This document shows positions 1 through 5,488 of a stretch of DNA of 5,992 bases, piece after piece (the first letter of the stretch is position 1; every line of letters starts with the position of its first letter). The notes beneath the pieces were generated by a model. That model ran no database searches, had not been told where the DNA came from, and saw nothing but the letters and a program-made list of their open reading frames with translations. Origin of the DNA: Chloroflexota bacterium (lineage in GTDB: Bacteria > Chloroflexota > Dehalococcoidia > UBA3495); assembly GCA_002707185.1 (NCBI GenBank), contig PAMF01000034.1, forward strand, positions 21,219-27,210. The letters run 5' to 3'. Position numbers and translations under genes: made by a program.

Positions 1-426
1 AAGAGTTATTACCGTTGTCGTAACATTATCTTGGTTAATCTTGTTATAGCGATGATAATTTTTGTTTTAGTCCCAGTATCCCCCCCGTTCAGATCTGTAC
101 CAAACGTAATTGATTCAATCCAAACGTTAGGGCCGACTTTTTATGGAGGTCCCGAAATGAGTGTGATATACAATACAAACGCAGCTTTGCCTAGTTTGCA
201 TTTCAGTTGGACGTTGATTTTCGGGATATTTTTTTTCTCGAACGTGGGTGGGCTGCTTCGAGTGGTAGTTGGCGTCTATCCAGTTTTGACTTTGTATGTA
301 ATTCTAGTGACTGGAAACCATTTCATAGTTGATGCGGTGCTGGGCAGTATTCTGGTAGCCGCTTCTTTCTATATAGAAATGATTCTAAGGCGATTCACGT
401 ATCTAGTAAAAAGGCAACGCCTCTGA
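1..426 (+). CDS. PAP2 superfamily (AUR1/PAP2_3-like) membrane phosphatase or phosphotransferase, C-terminal part, 5' end outside window
   Basis: The reading frame is open from base 1 to the TGA at 424-426, so 141 residues are visible and the true start lies to the left; the TTG at 31 is internal. Two PAP2 signature motifs are present: PSLHFSW (visible residues 64-70, His67) and TGNHFIVDAVLG (His107 and Asp111). In this family the first histidine is the general acid and the second, paired with Asp, is the nucleophile that takes the phosphate. Hydrophobic segments lie at about visible residues 8-28, 68-92, 92-104 and 113-127, followed by a basic tail (RRFTYLVKRQR), so it is an integral membrane protein. 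The spacing of the motifs and the TGNH-D form resemble the PAP2_3/inositol-phosphorylceramide-synthase-like group rather than soluble acid phosphatases. The likely role is lipid phosphate removal or head-group transfer; the substrate cannot be read from the sequence. It converges with the zinc-ribbon gene 42 bases downstream. Confidence 0.85.
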   Translation, partial: KSYYRCRNIILVNLVIAMIIFVLVPVSPPFRSVPNVIDSIQTLGPTFYGGPEMSVIYNTNAALPSLHFSWTLIFGIFFFSNVGGLLRVVVGVYPVLTLYVILVTGNHFIVDAVLGSILVAASFYIEMILRRFTYLVKRQRL

Positions 427-468
427 AAAATAAATGATGAATTGGTGAGGATTGTTAAATTATTGTTT
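427..468. other. convergent intergenic gap, no terminator seen
   Basis: This 42-base AT-rich gap separates the stop codons of the convergent PAP2 and zinc-ribbon genes. It contains T and A runs but no GC-rich stem followed by a T tract in either direction, so no intrinsic terminator can be called here. Confidence 0.6.
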
Positions 469-1149
469 TTAAGATGGGTTCCAAATTAACATGAGAGGCT
501 CAAGCCAAGTCAAAATACCTATGCCTATCAGTATTATCTCAGGCATGGTGACTTTTGCGGACGTGAGGTTAGTCTGTCCTGCCTTCACATGAGAGAGATT
601 ATTCCAATAACGGTTAAAATTCCGTTGTAACTGGATTAACATGCCGGCCAACCCAGCGGCTGACAACAAATTTAAACATGAAGCCGTCACGATGGTTCTA
701 TCTGTAATATCGTTCATAGCGGTCTGAAAGCTAAACCAGTCTAATAAGGACAATATGATGAATACCCCAATGGTCGCGAATGGATTTAGGGAATTAGATA
801 AGTTGCGATCAGACATCAATGTCTTAAAAGTTCCGACGTGCTTATGTATCCTGAAGAGATTATATATTGGGATTATCAAACTTAGAGCGTGCCAAACGGG
901 ATAAACAGTTTCGTCCGTTGTTTCATGATATTGTTTCCAAGTTATATAAAACCAATAAAAGAGATATAGGCCATTTGACAAAAATGCCATCGAAATAATT
1001 TTGGTTACTGATATGTAGTATGGGAGAGCGGAATCTGACTGGGTTGTCAGGAATATTTGATTAGAGACAGATACTAGATCAGCACCGCAAACTCCGCAAA
1101 ATTTATGGTCAGGTAAGAATTCGGTTTTACAATCGGGGCAATAAGCCAT
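469..1149 (-). CDS. zinc-ribbon membrane protein with DUF4234-like region
   Basis: The 226-residue protein begins with a four-cysteine zinc ribbon (C4-x2-C7 and C18-x2-C21, with CPDC and CGVC knuckles). About 27 residues of linker follow, then a polytopic membrane region with hydrophobic segments near residues 48-69, 85-100, 123-142, 152-173 and 203-223. The stretch FLSNGLYLFYWFYITWKQY (56-74) looks like the first helix of DUF4234-type proteins, which have a glycine/aromatic-rich membrane motif of this kind. The ATG at 1149 is well supported: AGGAG at 1157-1153 precedes it by 3 bases and an in-frame TAG lies at 1158-1156. The function is unknown; such zinc-ribbon membrane proteins are often annotated only by domain. 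It lies on the same strand as coxE but 172 bases downstream, so it probably has its own promoter. The DUF assignment is by eye and moderately sure; the gene itself is near certain. Confidence 0.8.
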   Translation of the reverse strand: MAYCPDCKTEFLPDHKFCGVCGADLVSVSNQIFLTTQSDSALPYYISVTKIISMAFLSNGLYLFYWFYITWKQYHETTDETVYPVWHALSLIIPIYNLFRIHKHVGTFKTLMSDRNLSNSLNPFATIGVFIILSLLDWFSFQTAMNDITDRTIVTASCLNLLSAAGLAGMLIQLQRNFNRYWNNLSHVKAGQTNLTSAKVTMPEIILIGIGILTWLEPLMLIWNPS

Positions 1150-1264
1150 AATCTCCTACCGCGGATCTGGTTCGAGAGAGACTAACTTGTAGTAATATTT
1201 TAATCCTCCTGGTTTGTGGTTATGCCAACTTAGCGATTTCTCTAATCAGTATATTCGGCTCAAC

Positions 1265-1292
1265 ACAGTTAATCTTATAAGTACTGAACTGT
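1265..1292. repeat. inverted repeat ACAGTT / AACTGT in the zinc-ribbon gene leader
   Basis: ACAGTT at 1265-1270 and its exact complement AACTGT at 1287-1292 are separated by 16 bases. The arm centres are 22 bases apart, about two helical turns, and the candidate -10 box TATAAG (minus strand, 1279-1274) lies between the arms. There is no T tract, so it does not look like a terminator. An operator is possible, but a six-base arm can occur by chance. Confidence 0.3.
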
Positions 1293-1302
1293 AGCTTTGC
1301 AT
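1274..1302 (-). promoter_or_regulatory. weak candidate promoter for the zinc-ribbon gene
   Basis: On the minus strand, ATGCAA (1302-1297, 3 of 6 matches to TTGACA) is followed after exactly 17 bases by TATAAG (1279-1274, 5 of 6 matches to TATAAT). Transcription from here would give a leader of roughly 115-120 bases before the ATG at 1149. The context is plausible because this is the only gap between coxE and the zinc-ribbon gene, but the -35 is poor. Confidence 0.22.
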
Positions 1303-1321
1303 GATTTATCTATGGAAACAT

Positions 1322-2656
1322 TTAGTGACTGGGTTTTCCCCACAGCGGATGGCGAAAACTTGGGGCCAAAGCGGGATTTATCGCTCTGTCGGTTATGATA
1401 GCGTTTTCTAAGAGTTCGACATCAGTATCACTGTGTGGGTCCTGCTTTGATCTAATTGAAGTGAGGTGTCGACGTGGACCGAGCTCGCTTAAGTAATTAG
1501 CGAGGGTTTCTAGACTGTTCAGATTATGGATCGGAAGGAAATCATCCACGTATGGGAGAGCAGCTTGGAGACCTCGAGTTAAAGGTTCAAAATCGGGTGC
1601 TCCGAGTAATGGGTTGAGCCATATTAACCTATAGCAACTTCTTTGGAGCCTCGCCATTTCCGTCGCTAGGAGATCTGGTTCTCCCCTATCCCAACCGTCC
1701 GATATGATCATAACGACAGCCTTGTTTGTTCGCATCCTTCGTGACCATTTCAGGTTGAAACTACGTAGAGTTTCTCCAATCCGAGTGCCTCCCGACCAGT
1801 CTAAGACCGCTTTCGAGACCTCATCTACTGCTTGATCTACACTTCTGAAACTCAATTTACGGGTAATTCGAGTGAGTCTAGTGGCGAAAAGGAAAGCCTC
1901 TAGATGTTTTACTTCTCCGGCTATGCTGTGTGTGAAGTGAAGCAACATACGGGTATAGCGTTCCATAGATCCGCTGACATCGCATATTAGTATTAGTGGC
2001 CGTGGTTTCTGCTTGTTCGTACGGTGGGCAATATCGAATAGTTCACCGCCCTTGCTGATGTTCGAGCGAAAAGTTTTCGGGAAATCAATAAGCGAGCCGT
2101 TACCGGGGTTTTTTCTGCGACTTCGTTGCCGTCCGGGATTCCAAGTTAAATCAGAAATCATGGTCTTGGCTTCGGATATCTCAGAAATTGTAAAGTTAGC
2201 AAAGTCCTTATTTCGTAAAACGTCATTGGGGCTGAAAGTCCTGCTGATCTCTATGGCCGGCGGTGCGTTATTTCCCCCCGGGTTTGTATTAGAAGGATCC
2301 GGATTGATTTCCCGATCTGATGGAGACATCTGGGGAGCTTTATATCTTCTTTGTTCACCCATTGAACGGATATCTTGAGTGGTTTGATTTGCAGACGGTT
2401 TTCTCCAAAAGATTTGGAAAGCTTCGTCAAATAAAGGAAAATCGGCTTTATTATGAACTAAAAGGGATCTAGCGGCGTTTCGGAAATCCTGCTTGGAGCT
2501 GATAGGAATATCTTCGGTGGAACGTACTAGGTCAATGATGTTTCCTGCACCAAACTTTAGGCCCACCCGATGTAACAACTCACAGAACAGCATTAGATTT
2601 ACTAAAATCGGTTCCTTGTCGTTTCGTACGGTTTCTGTGGGAGTGGTCTCTCTCAT
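1322..2656 (-). CDS. coxE-like: CoxE-type VWA domain protein, partner of a MoxR ATPase
   Basis: The 444-residue protein has the layout of the CoxE/VWA family: an N-terminal helical part (about 15-85), a Pro/Asn/Ser-rich linker likely to be disordered (about 88-140), a basic stretch (175-184), then a VWA domain from about 218 to 390. The metal-ion-dependent adhesion site is complete: D226-x-S228-x-S230 (CDVSGSM), T291 in GGTRIG and D320 in IISDGWDRG. The LIWLNPLLG...FEPLTRGLQAALPYVDDFLPIHNL region (345-379) is a strong CoxE signature. There is no signal peptide or membrane helix, so it should be cytoplasmic. CoxE proteins work with a MoxR/CoxD AAA+ ATPase in maturing an enzyme, classically CO dehydrogenase. 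The ATG at 2656 overlaps the upstream oxidoreductase stop as ATGA, and GGAG (2668-2665) sits 8 bases before it, so translation is probably coupled. No CO dehydrogenase subunit is visible, so a role in that specific enzyme should not be assumed. Confidence 0.9.
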   Translation of the reverse strand: MRETTPTETVRNDKEPILVNLMLFCELLHRVGLKFGAGNIIDLVRSTEDIPISSKQDFRNAARSLLVHNKADFPLFDEAFQIFWRKPSANQTTQDIRSMGEQRRYKAPQMSPSDREINPDPSNTNPGGNNAPPAIEISRTFSPNDVLRNKDFANFTISEISEAKTMISDLTWNPGRQRSRRKNPGNGSLIDFPKTFRSNISKGGELFDIAHRTNKQKPRPLILICDVSGSMERYTRMLLHFTHSIAGEVKHLEAFLFATRLTRITRKLSFRSVDQAVDEVSKAVLDWSGGTRIGETLRSFNLKWSRRMRTNKAVVMIISDGWDRGEPDLLATEMARLQRSCYRLIWLNPLLGAPDFEPLTRGLQAALPYVDDFLPIHNLNSLETLANYLSELGPRRHLTSIRSKQDPHSDTDVELLENAIITDRAINPALAPSFRHPLWGKPSH

Positions 2657-3789
2657 CGGAAACGCTCCGGTCTGTAAGGTGCGACACTTTCAATTTTCAC
2701 ATTATCTAAAATCTCTATTGCCGCAGCTTCCCCTATTATTGGGGCCAAGGTTACCCCACTATGTGTCAGTGCTATGTAAACGTTTGGAGCATTCTTTGCA
2801 AATCCTAATATGGGATATCCGTCCAACGGCATTGGTCGGAAACCTACAGGGACAGGCAGAGGTAAAGCGTTCCGTAAAGAAGGTAGATATTGGATAGCGC
2901 GATTCAACAAATCATCTGCATGGTCTTGTGTATCGTCTTCTTTAATACTTTCTTGGTCGCCTTCTCCGATCATCAAAGTACCGTTATGGCATTGCCTGAT
3001 GTGTATTTCGGGATGATCTGCATCTAATCCAGGAGCATAAATGATTGGGATAGATGAGAGTAATGGTGGTTGGTGGTTCGTCCGAATCACTACACCAGGG
3101 CTAGTTTGCTGTGGAATGTTGATACCGGCTAGGGCGGCTAACTTCGTAGTATCGACTCCTGCGGCAATTACTAGGTAATCAAAAGATAGTTTATGGGAAT
3201 CGGTGGTTAATGCGGTGAGTTTGTCTCCATCCTCTCGCTCGTTATATTTGAGTACCTTCGAGTTCGTGATTATGGTTGCTCCATGTTCTTCGGCACGTTT
3301 AAGGCACGCTTTAATAACTAGTTGGGGCTCTACCTGCCCGTCAACCGGTGTAAATTCTGCTGCTGTCACGCTTCCAAGGGAAAGTTGCGGGGCCAACTCT
3401 TGTAATTCGGGTTTCGTAATCAGTCGACTGGGATATCCCCATTGTTTAGCTTGGAGTATTTTTTGTTTGAGCCGCTCTGCCCCTTCATCGGTCGACTCCC
3501 AACTGATCTTACCACCCCACAGCAGCCCTATTTCCATATCTAATTTCCGAGCTAAATGATCCCACATGTTCATGGATTTACGGCTGAACTCATGGTAACT
3601 GTATGGATGTTTGAATCCGGCATTAATCCAGGCAAAGGAATGGCTTGAAGCCCCTGACCCGGGGTCACCGGAATCAATGATTGCTACTTTTGCGCCGCGT
3701 TCAGATAAGTGATATCCAATTGACGCTCCAACTATTCCTGCTCCAATAATTACTACGTCAAAGTTTTTCATATCCTTAGATTGTGTCAA
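2653..3789 (-). CDS. FAD-dependent oxidoreductase, DAO family (DadA/ThiO-like)
   Basis: The 378-residue protein, a normal length for the family, is a probable amine or amino-acid oxidase/dehydrogenase that takes a hydride from a C-N substrate onto FAD. The Rossmann motif is intact: VVIIGAGIVGAS (residues 12-23) with Asp39 at the end of strand two to bind the adenosine ribose. GSGASSHSFAWINAG (44-58) follows where this family contacts the flavin. The C-terminal FAD signature is also present: GFRPMPLDGYPILG (316-329) and THSGVTLAPIIGEAAA (342-357), ending with the common PYRPERF. There is no signal peptide. The TTG at 3789 is preferred because AGAGGGGG precedes it by 6 bases; the ATG at 3771 would also leave a complete protein, but its AAGGA lies only one base away. 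The gene starts 2 bases after moxR stops and overlaps coxE by 4, so it is embedded in that operon. The substrate (glycine, sarcosine, a D-amino acid or another amine) cannot be deduced. Confidence 0.9.
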   Translation of the reverse strand: MTQSKDMKNFDVVIIGAGIVGASIGYHLSERGAKVAIIDSGDPGSGASSHSFAWINAGFKHPYSYHEFSRKSMNMWDHLARKLDMEIGLLWGGKISWESTDEGAERLKQKILQAKQWGYPSRLITKPELQELAPQLSLGSVTAAEFTPVDGQVEPQLVIKACLKRAEEHGATIITNSKVLKYNEREDGDKLTALTTDSHKLSFDYLVIAAGVDTTKLAALAGINIPQQTSPGVVIRTNHQPPLLSSIPIIYAPGLDADHPEIHIRQCHNGTLMIGEGDQESIKEDDTQDHADDLLNRAIQYLPSLRNALPLPVPVGFRPMPLDGYPILGFAKNAPNVYIALTHSGVTLAPIIGEAAAIEILDNVKIESVAPYRPERFR

Positions 3790-3791
3790 TT

Positions 3792-4727
3792 CTAGCCCCC
3801 TCTGCCACGCCGTCTGGGCCCCCGATTTTGCGAACGTTCTAATAAAGATTGAATAGGTTCTCCTCGTATTTGGGCTATATCGTCTTCATATTTGAGCATA
3901 ATCCCTAGGGTATCTTCAATGACCTGCGGCTCTAAGGTGGTTTGATTGAGGGCCATGAGGGCGGTTGCCCAGTCGATGGTCTCAGAGACTCCTGGTATTT
4001 TGAAAAGCTCAGTTTCACGTAGTTCCTGGATAAATCCTGTAACCTGTTCCGCTAAACGTCTTGGTGCATCTGGTAATCGTGTGGTGACGATTTGCAGTTC
4101 TTTTTGATAGTCTGGATATTCGACCCAGTGATATAAACACCTGCGTTTTAAGGCATCGTGGATTTCGCGAGTACGGTTAGAGGTAATTAAAACTATGGGT
4201 GGGTGATCCGTGGTGTAAGTGCCGATTTCTGGGATAGTAATTTGAAAATCGGCCAACAGTTCTAATAAGAAACCTTCAAATTCTTCATCGGCTCTGTCTA
4301 GTTCGTCTATCAATAAGACCGCTGGCCTGTCCCTGTTTTGGTCTATAGCCTGTAAGAGAGGACGCTTAATTAAAAATCTTTCATCGAATAGATCTCTACT
4401 AGCCGATTCTTGGTCAATTGATCCGGTAGCTTCCATAAGCCTGATCTCGAGCATCTGTCGTGCATGGTTCCACTCATAAACAGATTGATTAATGTCTAAT
4501 CCTTCGTAACATTGGAGCCGGATCAGGTCAGTTCCCAGTGCAAGTGCTAGTGACCTTGCAATCTCAGTTTTACCGACCCCTGCTTCTCCTTCTAAGAAAA
4601 GAGGCCTTTGAAGTTTTAAAGACAAAAATAATGCGACAGCTAAGCCCCTATCAGTTATATAGTTTTGATCGCGCAGTAGAGACTGAACATCTTCAATACT
4701 TTCTGGAGGACCATATTCAGCGTTCAA
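3792..4727 (-). CDS. coxD-like: MoxR-family (CoxD-type) AAA+ ATPase
   Basis: The 311-residue protein is a cytoplasmic AAA+ ATPase of the MoxR family, whose members act with VWA proteins as chaperone-like machines that activate or insert cofactors into enzymes. It has Walker A GEAGVGKT (47-54), Walker B AVLLIDELDRAD (136-147, Asp141 and Glu142), sensor 1 TSNRT (182-186) and the Arg pair R195/R196 expected for the arginine finger. The helical lid covers about 207-300 and the tail is short and basic (RGPRRRGRGG). The start is TTG at 4727, with GAGGTG 5 bases upstream. The in-frame upstream sequence to the TAA at 4775-4773 contains no ATG or GTG, and the next Met is residue 92, beyond Walker A, so a non-ATG start is required. 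It is followed after 2 bases by the DAO-family gene, then coxE. It could be a CoxD homologue or another MoxR subgroup; the VWA partner two genes away supports the pairing. Confidence 0.92.
   Translation of the reverse strand: MNAEYGPPESIEDVQSLLRDQNYITDRGLAVALFLSLKLQRPLFLEGEAGVGKTEIARSLALALGTDLIRLQCYEGLDINQSVYEWNHARQMLEIRLMEATGSIDQESASRDLFDERFLIKRPLLQAIDQNRDRPAVLLIDELDRADEEFEGFLLELLADFQITIPEIGTYTTDHPPIVLITSNRTREIHDALKRRCLYHWVEYPDYQKELQIVTTRLPDAPRRLAEQVTGFIQELRETELFKIPGVSETIDWATALMALNQTTLEPQVIEDTLGIMLKYEDDIAQIRGEPIQSLLERSQNRGPRRRGRGG
3796..3803 (-). promoter_or_regulatory. ribosome binding site deciding the TTG start of the oxidoreductase
   Basis: On the minus strand the purine run AGAGGGGG lies 6 bases before the TTG at 3789, inside the last codons of moxR (the Arg/Gly-rich tail). 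The nearest ATG, at 3771, has AAGGA only one base away, too close for normal initiation. This favours the TTG and suggests coupled translation with moxR. Confidence 0.6.
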
Positions 4728-4732
4728 TCTCT

Positions 4733-4738
4733 CACCTC
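4733..4738 (-). promoter_or_regulatory. ribosome binding site for the TTG start of moxR
   Basis: GAGGTG on the minus strand (4738-4733) sits 5 bases before the TTG at 4727. It is the main support for that start, since no ATG or GTG occurs in frame between the upstream stop at 4775-4773 and Walker A. Confidence 0.65.
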
Positions 4739-4740
4739 TA

Positions 4741-4762
4741 CATTTGTATACGGTACAAAATG
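4741..4762. repeat. operator-like imperfect palindrome in the moxR leader
   Basis: On the plus strand CATTTGTA (4741-4748) is mirrored by TACAAAATG (4754-4762) across the 5-base centre TACGG; the core TTTGTA/TACAAA is perfect and one extra A breaks the outer symmetry. It lies between the TATAAT box and the Shine-Dalgarno sequence. As an RNA hairpin it would be weak and AT-rich, so a protein-binding DNA operator is the more natural reading, but it is unproven. Confidence 0.4.
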
Positions 4763-4774
4763 TTTGACTAGATT

Positions 4775-4780
4775 ATTATA
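4775..4780 (-). promoter_or_regulatory. candidate -10 box of the moxR-oxidoreductase-coxE operon
   Basis: A perfect TATAAT occurs on the minus strand at 4780-4775, in the only sizeable gap upstream of moxR. At a 17-base spacing the -35 position reads ATTTTC, which matches TTGACA poorly, so an activator or another sigma factor may be needed. The predicted start of transcription would be near 4768, giving a leader of about 40 bases that includes the palindrome at 4741-4762. Confidence 0.38.
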
Positions 4781-4839
4781 CGGCAAATTAAGTTGCGGAA
4801 AATTTGGAACACCACAATTCGCATCTAGGTCGTAGGTTG

Positions 4840-5469
4840 TTATACAGAACGTTTTTGGAAAAACGCCTGTACGTTTCGTTTGAGTTGGCCCCAATGGTCG
4901 TTTATGGTTTCCTTTTCAGATGTTGTTAACTGGTTATAGTATTTTCCGAACTGGGGAATGAACCATATAGAAAACACCCAAAAACCTGGCATACCTGTGT
5001 CTTCTCCGGGATCATTGGAGATTAACCCATCGGCCCCGGTAATTTCCCAAGAGGTTAATACTTCATCATGGTCAGCGATCGCTATTGATTCTATCCATGA
5101 TGCTTTTCTATCTTCACCAGTGAAAGAGTTCATTAACTCTAGAAGTTGTTTAATTCGGTCTTCGTCAGATGCATCTTGTCCGGCAAAACGGTGAGTGAAT
5201 CTACTTTCCCAGTAGTCTCCTAAAGATGGAACTGTCAATCCTCCATCTGAAGCTATTACTAACATCGAGGTTGTTGCTGACCATTGAAGAGCTTTCTGAC
5301 AGGCTATCTCTAAATGAGTTGATCCAGTTTCATCAGGGACGGTAGTCAATCCGAGGTCGGAAGGAGTGAAGCAACGTAAAGACAACCCATCCAGCAGCCA
5401 TCGGAGAGTTTCTTGTTTTGCGAGATTGCCTGTACCTAAAAGAATCTTAGAATTGGAATGAATGTTCAT
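4840..5469 (-). CDS. divergent Ham1/RdgB-like non-canonical NTP pyrophosphatase
   Basis: The 209-residue protein matches the Ham1/RdgB (inosine/xanthosine triphosphate pyrophosphatase) fold along its length and is of normal family size. Recognisable blocks are LLGTGNLAKQETL (10-22, phosphate-binding N15/K18), DETGSTHLEIACQKA (46-60, Glu54), ASDGGLTV (73-80, Asp75) and RFAGQDASDEDRIKQLLELM (94-113). The base-recognition part has drifted: the usual GGFGYDP reads PGFWVFS (161-167) and the usual SHRGQ reads DHWGQ (191-195), so the Asp and Arg that normally read the purine are absent. Ancestral activity would hydrolyse dITP/XTP to the monophosphate and pyrophosphate in the cytoplasm; here substrate specificity may have changed. 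The ATG at 5469 has no clear Shine-Dalgarno sequence, and an in-frame TGA at 5487-5485 blocks a longer start. It begins 19 bases after the MFS stop, so the two genes are probably cotranscribed. Confidence 0.82.
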   Translation of the reverse strand: MNIHSNSKILLGTGNLAKQETLRWLLDGLSLRCFTPSDLGLTTVPDETGSTHLEIACQKALQWSATTSMLVIASDGGLTVPSLGDYWESRFTHRFAGQDASDEDRIKQLLELMNSFTGEDRKASWIESIAIADHDEVLTSWEITGADGLISNDPGEDTGMPGFWVFSIWFIPQFGKYYNQLTTSEKETINDHWGQLKRNVQAFFQKRSV

Positions 5470-5488
5470 GAATTGGTTATTTAATCAT

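Noticed and set aside
1265..1292. Terminator after coxE
   Set aside because: The inverted repeat has short AT-containing arms, a 16-base loop and no T tract on the minus strand, so it is not an intrinsic terminator.
2013..2378. Plus-strand open frame of 121 codons opposite coxE
   Set aside because: It lies entirely inside the coxE-type VWA gene, which has a clear domain structure; the plus-strand translation has no recognisable motif.
2493..3016. Plus-strand open frames opposite the coxE/oxidoreductase junction
   Set aside because: They are antisense to two well-supported genes and show no family features.
3203..3559. Plus-strand open frame of 118 codons opposite the oxidoreductase
   Set aside because: The composition is Ser/Leu-rich and typical of an antisense shadow; the minus-strand FAD protein explains the region.
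3655..3667. TGACCC-G-GGGTCA-like palindrome
   Set aside because: It falls in codons for the conserved DPGSGA segment of the FAD protein and is explained by coding constraint.
1322..4727. Aerobic CO dehydrogenase gene cluster
   Set aside because: Only the CoxD- and CoxE-like accessory types are present; no large, medium or small molybdenum hydroxylase subunit gene is in the window, and MoxR/VWA pairs serve other enzymes too.
5075..5082. GCGATCGC palindrome, identical to the cyanobacterial HIP1 element
   Set aside because: Only one copy was noticed, and it is inside the Ham1-like coding region. HIP1 is meaningful only when highly repeated, and nothing else suggests a cyanobacterium.
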